A stretch of 10,834 nt of DNA, taken from the NCBI GenBank assembly GCA_037447655.1, contig JBBHKE010002769.1, positions 146,501 through 157,334 on the forward strand, given 5' to 3'. This document shows, piece after piece, positions 1 to 6,332 of this stretch (its first letter is position 1; every line of letters begins with the position of its first letter). Under the pieces are notes generated by a model, which searched no databases, was not told the DNA's origin, and was given only the letters and a program-made list of their open reading frames with translations. This stretch comes from Zygnema cylindricum. Lineage: Eukaryota; Streptophyta; Zygnematophyceae; Zygnematales; Zygnemataceae. Both the position numbers and the translations under genes were made by a program.

Positions 1-1292
1 AATCTGGCAGCAGCGGAAGACATGGAAATACACCAGACGGACATTAAGACCGCTTTTTTTAATGGTGAGTTTGAGGAAGAAATTTTCATAAGGCAACCCG
101 AGGGGTTCGTGGAGGAAGGAGAAGAGAGCAAAGTCTGCAGGCTTATAAAGTCCTTGTATGGACTGAACCAGGCTCCCCGACAGTGGAATAAGAAATTATA
201 TGAGTTTCTCACAGGTCTGCGATATATCAAAATCAACTCTGACCATTCTATCCATATGTTTGAAGATGAGTATGGTATCATTTTTATTGCAATTTATGTG
301 GATGATTTGCTTCTGTTGAGTAAATCTTTGAAAAAAAATAATAAGTTAAAGAAAGATCTTAGAAGCAGATTTGATATGGAGGATTTAGGGGAGACAAGAT
401 ATATTTTGGGATTCAAATGGAGAGAGATAGGGCGAAGAAGATTATGAGACTTACTCAAAAAGAAGCAATAGGTAATATGCTTGAGAAATTCTAGATGGAA
501 AATGCTAACAATTGAACCACTCCCATAAACTTGAAAATAGTAAGTGATGGGAGTGTAGAAGGAGGAGTGATGATCTTAGATGATCAGATGAGTCCAGAGG
601 AGAGAGAGTTTATGAAGTCTATTCCTTTTAGACGGGTCGTATGAAGTTTAATCAATTTTATGAACTTTACCAGGCTCGACATAGCGGCAACAATTGGAAT
701 ACCCAGTAAGAGTCTTAATGATCCTATGAAGAGAGACAGGGAGGCAGCCAAGAGATTCATGAGATATCTGGTGGGAACTCGAGAGTTATGGTTGCATTTG
801 GGAGGGGAGCACCTTGACAGCTACTTGGAGTGATGCCAATTATGGGGACGCAATTATGAGAAAATGCACTTCTGGGTAAGTGTTTTATGTTGGGGAAGGT
901 GTTTGCTGTTGGAGCAGGAAGCAACAAAAGGTGGTTGCTCAGTCTACTATGGAGGCTGAGTACATGGCCTCTTGTTCTACTGTGAAGGAGTTGATGTGGG
1001 TCAAGTCTTTGTTGCAAGAACTGGGGTTTATGAAAGAGGAAGTGCATGAAGTGTTTTGTGATAATCAAGCTGCCATTGCAATTGCAGCTAATCCAAAATA
1101 TCATTTGAAAGCTAAACATATGGAATAAGATTGAGTTTTGTAAGAGAAAAAGTTGAGAATAAGATTGTGAATCTTGTATATAGATCTGATGAGGAAATGG
1201 TGGCTGATATGATGACAAAACCGGTGCCTTCTCCCAAGTTAAAATATTGCAGAGAAAAGTGTGGGTTAAAACAAAAGTTAAAGTTAGACTAG
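1..1292 (+). pseudogene. Ty1/copia pol 3' part (reverse transcriptase - RNase H), decayed
   Basis: In intact elements this polyprotein copies the retrotransposon RNA into DNA. The frame is open from base 1 (no start here; the N-terminal capsid, protease and integrase lie outside). It shows the RT first-aspartate motif TDIKTAFFNGEF, then SLYGLNQAPRQW, then the catalytic YVDD at about 295-306. The frame shifts near 416 (the downstream continuation reads from ATG 417), stops at about 492, and later pieces include RT-connection and RNase H parts such as the SDANYGD block near 829. A TAA at 877-879 interrupts RNase H. The next open piece (880-1125) carries the diagnostic STMEAEY and FCDNQAA motifs. 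A further frameshift at ~1125 moves to the frame that ends at TAG 1290-1292, giving the usual copia C-terminal ADMMTKP motif. At least two frameshifts and three or more stops make it non-functional. Family assignment is certain; the lineage within copia is not. Confidence 0.95.
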
Positions 1293-1305
1293 AAAATAAC
1301 GGGAG
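1293..1305 (+). other. Polypurine tract of the copia element
   Basis: Between the pol stop and the first TGTTA there is an A/G-rich stretch ending in GGGAG. That is the expected place and composition of the plus-strand primer in a Ty1/copia element. It directly abuts TGTTAAAATT, a typical LTR beginning, and so fixes the LTR start at 1306. Confidence 0.65.
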
Positions 1306-1600
1306 TGTTAAAATTATTAGATTTATGTGGTATTTTCTAGGTCTAAATAGTTTAGTACAAAAAGGAAAAGAAAAAGGCAGACAGTCTGCCTCCACCTCCT
1401 CTCTCTACCCACCATACTTGTTGTAGTCACTGAGGGATAAAGAGGGAGGTAGAGCCATGGCTATCCTAGCTCAGCAGACAGGACTAAAGAGTGACTTAAG
1501 TCTCTCTCAACAAAAGGTTGAGTTCGGCAGGTTTCGAACCTCTGACCGACAGAGCGCGGCGTAGCCGTTAGCTTTGACCAGTTTCTCGTAGAAGTCTGTT
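1306..1600 (+). mobile_element. 3' LTR-like segment of the copia element, with embedded antisense tRNA-like module
   Basis: It starts with TGTTA straight after the polypurine tract, so it is placed as the 3' LTR. Homology to a second copy (reverse complement of ~4670-4933) runs from the TGTTR start, through GTCTAAATA and a shared TAGAGCCATGGCT core, to a GTAGCCRTTARCTTT block at ~1562-1577. The distal part contains, on the minus strand, GGTTCGAAACC (1530-1540), a perfect match to the Pol III B-box consensus, preceded by a degenerate A-box-like GCTAACGGCTA. The right border is not defined: no clear terminal CA or target duplication could be fixed. The alternative is a tRNA-derived SINE on the minus strand whose tail coincides exactly with the LTR start. 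Confidence 0.6.
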
Positions 1601-1717
1601 AGAAGATAAAGGGTTTGATATGTATTTAAACTATTGTATGGTACTGAAATCAATTAACTGGAATTTGAACAAAGGAACATAGAACTTGTTAAAGTTTAGT
1701 GCGGACGTCATTTTGCA

Positions 1718-1766
1718 CGAAACAAATGAATCGGGCATTTGTTTCGACGGTCGACATTTAATGTCG
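1718..1766. repeat. Two adjacent inverted repeats in copy A
   Basis: CGAAACAAATG (1718-1728) is the exact reverse complement of CATTTGTTTCG (1736-1746), with a 7-nt loop. Immediately after, CGACATT (1752-1758) pairs with AATGTCG (1760-1766) around a single T. Both are direct observations. Role unknown; they sit where the U3 part of an LTR would be. Confidence 0.8.
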
Positions 1767-2069
1767 GATTTCATTCGACGGCACATATTATCGCCGAGAT
1801 CGCGGAATGGTCACTTTGGCTTTTATGGACGTGGCATGTCTTGGCGCCGCGTGGAAGGATGACATTTGGTCGCGGGAATTCCAAGGAATGTACGGACGAG
1901 TTGAAAAGTGACACGCGTCCACTCAATGGCCTTGTCGTACACACGACGTACAGAAAGGACATCGGTTGTTGTACCTTTTTGTACTTTAGAGTCATATGAT
2001 TGGTTCGTACTTCAGTAGATAGGGGCTGTAAGAGTGGGTTAGGACTTAGGAAATTTGGTAGGCAGTCAC

Positions 2070-2196
2070 CTCTCTCCAAGAGAGCTTTGTAAAAAATTGG
2101 CATTTTTGCCGGCTCATAAATTATCGCCTAGTTGGGCGTTTTCAGAGATTTTTTTTCCTACGGACTCAAGGGAGTCTAAGCTGCAGAGGGGTGCAG
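2070..2196 (+). other. Hairpin cluster, copy A
   Basis: Four short stem-loops lie in series: CTCTC/GAGAG (2070-2084), CGCCT/GGGCG (2125-2138, one T.G pair), GACTC-AAGG-GAGTC (2163-2176) and CTGCA/TGCAG (2181-2196). They are equivalent in order and spacing to the clusters at 3818-3944 (+) and 2985-3059 (-), but the second and fourth stems differ in sequence while remaining paired. Confidence 0.75.
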
Positions 2197-2311
2197 TCAA
2201 ATTGTTTTTTTGTCTGCTTGGGTAGCAGTGGTTGTCATTGGAAGTTGGTTTTTAATAGCTATCTAGAGGCATCCTGAATTCTGTAGTTGAATGGAGGACA
2301 CTGAATTGCAA

Positions 2312-2884
2312 ACTTAGGCATGTATCTAAGTATGAGATGCTTTGCTATAGTTTTTTTTTCACTCCCAAATTTTACTGTTGTTTTCTTCAATTTTAGTTAT
2401 AACCCCTACGAGTTGAACCGTAGCCGAGAGCCTAACTCCCCTCACCATAGGTGTTCCATTTCCCTTCTCTCATTTTTCCTTTTCCATGGCAATGATTTTC
2501 CCTTCACCTTCCATTGCATCTGAAATCCTGTTAGTTTTTTTGGGAAGCCTAGGTGAATCCCCGTAGTGAGTTCCACCAAACCCCGGTGGCAGACACCTCA
2601 CTTGTCTAGAAACAATTCCTTATAAGTGTTTTCGAAAAGCAATCCCTCCATCGTAAATCTCCAATAAGTGAAGTTTGTTCTATCAAACATAGGCACCCTT
2701 AATGGTGGGCCCATAATCTGAAATTTTATTGGTTCCATTCCCCCACATAATTTACAGTATTAAAAAAGCTTATTTAGATAGTGTCGACTCCAAGTTGATA
2801 CAAACCCAAATGACGAACATCTTGACAGTAAAAACCCCAATACAGCTTCACCCCTAGTGAAAGAAGAATTTCAGTGTGCTCAAT
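2312..2884. other. Non-coding stretch between repeat copies A and B
   Basis: I see no credible gene. It contains a pyrimidine-rich part (2455-2520), a hairpin CTACG/CGTAG (2406-2423) enclosing a B-box-like GGTTCAACTC on the minus strand, a nested hairpin at 2565-2602, and a TTCAC/GTGAA stem near 2845-2865. TTCCCCCAC-type motifs recur at ~2739, ~2884 and ~2928. The small open frame at 2320-2523 is hydrophobic because of T-richness, not because of a domain. Confidence 0.5.
2565..2602. repeat. Nested two-stem hairpin
   Basis: AGTGAG (2565-2570) pairs with CTCACT (2597-2602). Inside it, CCACC (2573-2577) pairs with GGTGG (2585-2589). The pairing is seen directly; function unknown. It lies between LTR-like copies A and B but aligns with neither hairpin cluster. 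Confidence 0.6.
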
Positions 2885-3175
2885 TCCCCCACAGAATGTA
2901 AAGTTAGAATATGAGTTTTTGACACATTCCCCCACTTTGAATTTCCCTTAGAAATGCAGCCACCTTGGCAGGCAAAAAATTTGACCGTTTACACTCCTGT
3001 GTAGTTTGGACTCCATTGAGTCCGCGGCAAAAAAAATCTCTGAATTTGCTCCATGAGCATTAAGTTATGGCTGTTCAAAGACAACGAGTTTATACAGATA
3101 GCCTTTGGGAGAGAGGGCTTTCAAAAAAAGTCTAAGTTATAAGAACCTACTCATACACTATGTTGAAAAGAGTTA
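2885..3175 (-). mobile_element. LTR-like repeat copy B, inverted (downstream half only)
   Basis: Read on the minus strand this matches copy C closely. CAGCCATAACTTA, the TGCTC-loop-GAGCAAATTCAG hairpin, GGACTC-loop-GAGTCC, an ACAC-AGGA-GTGT hairpin, GGTCAAA with a T-rich run, and GCCTGCC follow in the same order as at 3860-3975. Upstream on that strand CCTCTCTCCC aligns with the first hairpin of copies A and C, but that hairpin is not conserved as such. Upstream homology fades at ~3175, so only the R/U5-like half is present, or the U3-like half has diverged beyond recognition. Confidence 0.65.
2985..3059 (-). other. Hairpin cluster, copy B
   Basis: On the minus strand: TGCTC-ATG-GAGCA (3059-3047), GGACTC-AATG-GAGTCC (3023-3008) and TACAC-AGGA-GTGTA (3003-2990). 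All stems are perfect. Relative to copy C the last stem carries two paired changes (C-G to T-A and T-A to A-T), so pairing is kept while sequence is not. Confidence 0.75.
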
Positions 3176-3400
3176 ATTAATAGATTACTTCTATATTTTA
3201 GTTATAATGTAAAGAGAGAGAAAGAGAGAACCAAAGGAACGCCATGGATGTCGCGTCATTTAGAAAGAAGGAGAATGAAATATAAGTTATCTTACTATTT
3301 GTAGCAAAATACTGCCTCTGGCCAGATTGGTCGGATTTCAACCAGGGTCTACAGACTATCACTTAGACTTAAGCCTTATCCATTAAGGCACTAGCGAAAT
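3176..3400 (-). mobile_element. tRNA-derived SINE-like element (tRNA-Arg-like head)
   Basis: On the minus strand the head carries TGCCTTAATGGATAAGGC (3390-3373), a D-arm/A-box-like segment strongly resembling plant tRNA-Arg genes. About 30 nt later comes GGTTGAAATCC (3343-3333), one base off the B-box consensus GGTTCRANNCC. A/B spacing is right for a Pol III type 2 promoter. The body runs toward repeat copy B, but the 3' end is not defined; the limit at 3176 is where copy B homology starts. No intact tRNA cloverleaf is present, so this is not a functional tRNA gene. Confidence 0.5.
3214..3230. repeat. (GA)-rich microsatellite
   Basis: A short run of GA dinucleotides interrupted by AAA, within the putative body of the minus-strand SINE. 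No further function is visible. Confidence 0.6.
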
Positions 3401-3735
3401 GATATACGTACTACGTTTCACAAATATTCATCTATTTATTTAACGGACTAATTTACAGCAGACTAACAAAAACACGCATTAATCAATTCATGCATAAAAG
3501 TGAATCGAAGCCGCATAAATACAAATGATCGGACGGCCACAATTGCAGCCGCCACCCGCAATAAATTTCGGCGGCCTTTGGGGATAGCGTCACGCGAAGC
3601 CACTAACACCATACTATTGGATACCGGAGAAGATGGGAGGAGGAACCATGGCTCCCGTTTTGACAAGCGTCACTTTGAAAGCCATGTCGTACAATGGTCG
3701 TACAATAAGTACATCGCCTAGTGTACCTTCTTGTA

Positions 3736-3743
3736 CTATATAG
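3736..3743 (+). promoter_or_regulatory. Candidate TATA box of LTR-like copy C
   Basis: CTATATAG lies ~75 nt upstream of the hairpin cluster, where transcription of an LTR R region could start. The aligned site in copy A (~1985-1992) has lost the TATA core. Inferred from position and composition only. Confidence 0.35.
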
Positions 3744-3817
3744 TGTTTCTATTGGACTAGGGTTTAGTAGTAGGCAGTCGTAAGTAGGCAGACCAGGACT
3801 TAGTGAAATTTAGGTAC

Positions 3818-3944
3818 CTCTCTCTAAGAGAGCTTGTAACTATAAAGGTCATCTTTGACCAGCCATAACTTACTGCTCAAGGGAGCAAATTCAGTGATTC
3901 TTTTTGCGTTTGACTCAGGGGAGTCTTGTCCTCACAGGGGTGAG
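3818..3944 (+). other. Hairpin cluster, copy C
   Basis: CTCTC/GAGAG (3818-3832), TGCTC-AAGG-GAGCA (3874-3887), GACTC-AGGG-GAGTC (3912-3925) and CTCAC-AGGG-GTGAG (3931-3944). Three of the four have 5-bp perfect stems closed by purine tetraloops of AAGG/AGGG type. This is the best preserved copy. Confidence 0.75.
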
Positions 3945-4072
3945 AGTGGTCAAAATATTTGTGTGCCTGGGCGGCGCTTATTGAGCGGGAAAGTAAAAGG
4001 GGCAAATATTATCATAGAGGCTTTACATAGGCTGCTCATTCTCTGAGTCAATGGAGACCAAAAAATTGCACA

Positions 4073-4330
4073 ATACATAATGTATATACAAAGTACGGTA
4101 GCCGCCGTACTTTATGTACGGAATTATGCGGCACCACTCTCGATTTACCACGTGGCAAATAAGTTGTTGTTGTTTTGTTCTTTTTTTCTCTACAGCCTAT
4201 ACGATGGTGTCACGTGTCATTTTTCCTCCACTTTGGCAAAGCGTCGCCAAAAGAGCCATTTGAGCAGGCCGACAATCACACGTGCCGTTTGTTCGAAATA
4301 GGACAATCAACATCTGCCGTTTGATCTTGA
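4073..4330. promoter_or_regulatory. Intergenic segment with a perfect hairpin, three CACGTG boxes and a short tandem repeat
   Basis: AAAGTACGG (4090-4098) and CCGTACTTT (4105-4113) form a perfect 9-bp stem. CACGTG (the plant G-box core) occurs at 4149-4154, 4211-4216 and 4279-4284, about 62-68 nt apart. A ~31-bp imperfect direct repeat beginning GACAATCA and containing TGCCGTTTG starts at 4271 and 4302. No open frame here is convincing. Any promoter role is inference; no adjacent gene is apparent. Confidence 0.35.
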
Positions 4331-4450
4331 GGACCCGCCAAAACTTTTTTCGACCGTTGAATTTCTAAGGTCATTTTTCGTCCTTTTTCACTTTGCGTGT
4401 TTTCCGTTGAAATTCCAACGACGTCAATTTCGTCCATTTAATGAAAGCGT

Positions 4451-4462
4451 CGTTACGTAACG
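4451..4462. repeat. Perfect 12-bp palindrome CGTTACGTAACG
   Basis: Seen directly in an A/T-rich stretch just upstream of the tRNA-like head at 4505. It contains ACGT, the core of bZIP sites. Function unknown. Confidence 0.5.
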
Positions 4463-4499
4463 TTTTATTACCGTATCGAGCGATATGCGTCGATCAGTT

Positions 4500-4665
4500 G
4501 TCAACGCCTTAGTGGATAAGACGTACTATCAGTTGTAGTTCGCAGACCCAGGTTCCAAAATCTGGACATTGGCAAAATCTTGGTCATCTTTTAGTTGTTA
4601 TTCTCTACGTATGAACTTGTATATACACATTTTACCCTATATATCTAAACATTTGTCTTAGAATA
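4500..4665 (+). mobile_element. Second tRNA-derived SINE-like head
   Basis: CGCCTTAGTGGATAAGAC (4505-4522) resembles the D-arm/A-box of the minus-strand element at 3390-3373. GCAGACCCAGGTTCCAAAATC (4542-4562) matches that element's GTAGACCCTGGTTGAAATC and ends in a degenerate B box. The two heads are therefore probably one SINE family. The right border is unclear; the tRNA-like end of the inverted LTR-like copy begins within ~100 nt. Confidence 0.4.
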
Positions 4666-4933
4666 TAGGATAAAGTTAATGGCTACCAGCCTACTGATGG
4701 TAGGTACCAAGTTTAAATCCTGGTTCCGCCATCCTTTTTAGTATTGACTAAGTATTAGCCTATTCTCTGTCTCCTTGGACAATATAGGCAGCCATGGCTC
4801 TAGCTCTCTCTCTGATCTTCAGTGAGTGCTCCAAGTATGGGGATTGGAGATTGGAGTAAGGAGCAAGCTGCCTCTGTTGACTTCCTCTTATTTTTACTTT
4901 ATTTAGACTTAAAAAATACATACATTTCAACAA
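4666..4933 (-). mobile_element. Inverted second copy of the copia LTR-like segment
   Basis: On the minus strand this starts with TGTTGAAATG at 4933 and runs through GTCTAAATA, CCCATACTTG, CTCACTGA and TAGAGCCATGGCT, in the same order as 1306-1577. It ends at a GTAGCCATTAACTTTATCC block matching GTAGCCGTTAGCTTTGACC. The embedded plus-strand tRNA-like part carries a decayed B box AGTTTAAATCC (4710-4720). No pol sequence adjoins it, so it would be a solo LTR (or SINE). It abuts 5S rDNA spacer at 4934 and truncates the array there. Confidence 0.6.
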
Positions 4934-5154
4934 TTGCCACTCGACTTCGAAACATGGCCCTCTTCCCTCACCGTTTTGTACTACGTTGACTCGGTAAATG
5001 TGAGTTTTCGGGACTAAAGAGTAAGATTTTTGCGACCTCTAACAGTTGTGTCGTATCGAATCGGATTGTAAGCGGGAAGGTAATCGACCGTCTTAGCCCC
5101 TTATAAGTAAGTAAAACCAAAGGCTTTTCATTCGCGAAAACGAAAAATTGGAAA

Positions 5155-5197
5155 GAAAAAAAAAAAACAAAAAAAAAATTGACAAAAACGGACAAAA
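5155..5197 (-). terminator. Pol III T-run terminators of 5S unit 1
   Basis: On the minus strand TTTT (5197-5194) starts 6 nt after the 5S 3' end and is followed by longer T runs. T4 or longer just past the gene is the standard Pol III stop. Unit 2 has TTTT at the same distance (6057-6054). Confidence 0.6.
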
Positions 5198-5202
5198 TTT
5201 GT

Positions 5203-5320
5203 GGGTGCGACACTAGAATTTCCCGGGTGGTCACCCATACTAGTATTATTCTGGCCCATGGGCACTTAGGTGCGCAGTTTTGATGGGATCCGGCTTAGTA
5301 GCCCTGGTATGATCGCACCA
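5203..5320 (-). rRNA. 5S rRNA gene, unit 1 (diverged)
   Basis: Reads on the minus strand as GGTGCGATCATACCAG..., GCCGGATCCCATCA..., TATGGGTGACC... and ends GTGTCGCACCC: the order and ~118-nt length of plant 5S rRNA, a component of the large ribosomal subunit transcribed by Pol III. Terminal stem GGTGCGA/TCGCACC is perfectly paired. The C box (GGATGGGTGACC in typical genes) is nearly intact as GTATGGGTGACC. The A-box region is altered (CCTAAGTGCCCATGGG where TTAAGCGTGCTTGGG is usual). The same alteration appears in unit 2, so the change predates the duplication. It may be a pseudogene or a variant family; expression cannot be judged. Confidence 0.85.
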
Positions 5321-5344
5321 CGTCCACGTCGACGAACGCAAGCG

Positions 5345-5351
5345 CCTTAAA
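5345..5351 (-). promoter_or_regulatory. TATA-like element of 5S unit 1
   Basis: TTTAAGG on the minus strand lies at -25 to -31 relative to the 5S start. Plant 5S genes are known to need a TATA-like motif near -28. Conserved as TTTTAGGG at the same distance in unit 2. Confidence 0.5.
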
Positions 5352-6062
5352 CCGAGGCCGTATCGGCAGTTTTGAGGTAGAATTAACCAGATGTATGGCC
5401 ATAAAAAAGTCTCTGTACGACCTTGGTGCCGAGGTGGCGTATGGAGAGCGAGGTCTGTCGGCCATGGCGTGTGCACTAGTTGCCAATCGACGCGTCGAGC
5501 CGTCTTTTACCATCTGCGATTACCGCGATATCGTGAGTTGTTTCGGTGCTTTTGCTTCCATGCTAGTCGAACGTACTCGATTCTAAAAACGTTTCTTGCT
5601 ACGGTATTATCACTTTAACCGCGATACATGGTTGCGGCTTTGATCCGTATGCAACACTTTGAGCTTTGGCTTTGCTTTTTAGTCCTCGATGTTGCGATGT
5701 CACCTAGCTCGCGGTTTCGATTGCTTCAACTTTCGATTATCTTCAACGTAGCCCCCTTCTGATCTGGTTTCGATGCACCATTTGTGGCCGGCCACTCGGC
5801 TTCGAAGCACGACCCTCTTTCCTCACCGTTTTGTACTACGTTACATCGGTAAACGTGAGTTTTTGAGACTAAAGAGTCGGATTTTTGCGGCCTCTAAAAG
5901 TCGTGTCGTATCGAATCGGATTGTAAGCGGGAAGGTAATTGACCGTCTCAGCCCTTTAGAAGTAAATAAAACCGAAGGCTTTTTCTTCGCAAAACGAAGA
6001 ATCGGAAAAAAAATAAAACAAAGAAACAAAAAAGAAAAGCGACGGAAATGAACAAAATTTAT

Positions 6063-6180
6063 GTGCGCAACACCAAGATTTCACGGGATGTCACCTATCT
6101 CAGTTCTATTCTGACCCATGGGTACTTAGTTGCGGAGTTCCGGTGGGATCCGGCTTAGTAGCCTAGGTATGATCGCACTA
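6063..6180 (-). rRNA. 5S rRNA gene, unit 2 (more diverged)
   Basis: Minus-strand GTGCGATCATACC, GCCGGATCCCA, AACTCCGC and ATAGGTGACA mark it as a 5S gene of about 118 nt. It shares with unit 1 the non-standard CTACTAAGCCGG and the CCATGGG-type A-box region. Its C box (AGATAGGTGACA) and 3' end (TTGCGCACAT, with two extra bases relative to TTGCACCC) have drifted further, so it is a likely pseudogene. Confidence 0.8.
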
Positions 6181-6203
6181 CATCCACGATGATGTGCACG
6201 AAG

Positions 6204-6211
6204 CCCTAAAA
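6204..6211 (-). promoter_or_regulatory. TATA-like element of 5S unit 2
   Basis: TTTTAGGG on the minus strand at -24 to -31 from the 5S start, aligned with the unit 1 element. Confidence 0.45.
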
Positions 6212-6332
6212 CCAAGACGTATCGGCAGTTTTGAGGTTACAATTAGCCGGTTGTACGACCTTTAAAAAGTCTTCGTATGACCTTGGTGCCTAGGTGGGGC
6301 ACGGAGAGCGAGGTCTGTCGGCCATGGCGTGT

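Larger units (their letters stand above)
1688..2311 (+). mobile_element. LTR-like repeat copy A (hairpin-cluster element)
   Basis: This is a diverged direct copy of 3490-4072. Matching blocks in order include the GTCGTAC/GTACCTTYTTGTACT region (~1933-1985), AGGACTTAG (2041), CCTCTCTCYAAGAGAGC, GACTC-loop-GAGTC, the TCAAAATTG/ATTTG block and a shared terminal ATTGCA at ~2310. It starts near TGTTAAAG and ends near TTGCA, so TG...CA ends typical of an LTR are possible but unproven. The upstream half holds two perfect inverted repeats (1718-1746 and 1752-1766). The downstream half holds four short hairpins (2070-2196). No protein is encoded: the open frames across it show no recognisable domain. 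It could be a solo LTR or one end of a non-autonomous element. Confidence 0.6.
3490..4072 (+). mobile_element. LTR-like repeat copy C (hairpin-cluster element)
   Basis: Direct-orientation relative of copy A, ~1.8 kb downstream. Aligned blocks include CATGTCGTAC (~3681), GTACCTTCTTGTACT, a CTATATAG TATA-like site (3736-3743) about 75 nt before the first hairpin, AGGACTTAG, the hairpin series, GCCTGGG and a terminal ATTGCA at ~4071. Promoter-like upstream half, structured downstream half and possible TG...CA ends fit a U3-R-U5 layout. Copies A and C could be the two LTRs of one non-autonomous element with copy B inserted inverted between them, or independent solo LTRs. I see no polypurine tract before 3490 and no tRNA primer site after 2311, which argues for solo copies. 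Confidence 0.6.

Noticed and set aside
1186-1202. CTGATGAGGAAA resembling a hammerhead ribozyme core (retrozyme)
   Set aside because: It lies in the coding part of copia pol before the ADMMTKP motif, and flanking stems needed for a hammerhead do not form.
757-1395. 212-codon minus-strand open frame
   Set aside because: It is antisense to the copia RNase H region, whose plus-strand motifs (STMEAEY, DNQAA) are unmistakable.
1501-1590. Genuine tRNA gene on the minus strand
   Set aside because: B box is perfect but the acceptor stem and a proper anticodon arm are not formed, and a diverged copy sits in the same repeat context at 4670-4745; it is a repeat-borne tRNA-like module.
5246-6051. Several overlapping open frames of 60-92 codons
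   Set aside because: All fall within 5S rDNA units or spacers, occur in conflicting frames, and are not kept between the repeat units.
5203-6180. 5S sequences as the LTRs of a Cassandra-type TRIM
   Set aside because: The whole ~857-bp unit including spacer repeats, with T-run stops and -28 elements at constant distance, and spacer continues into a third unit. That fits tandem 5S rDNA better; no TG...CA borders, primer site or polypurine tract were seen around the 5S parts.
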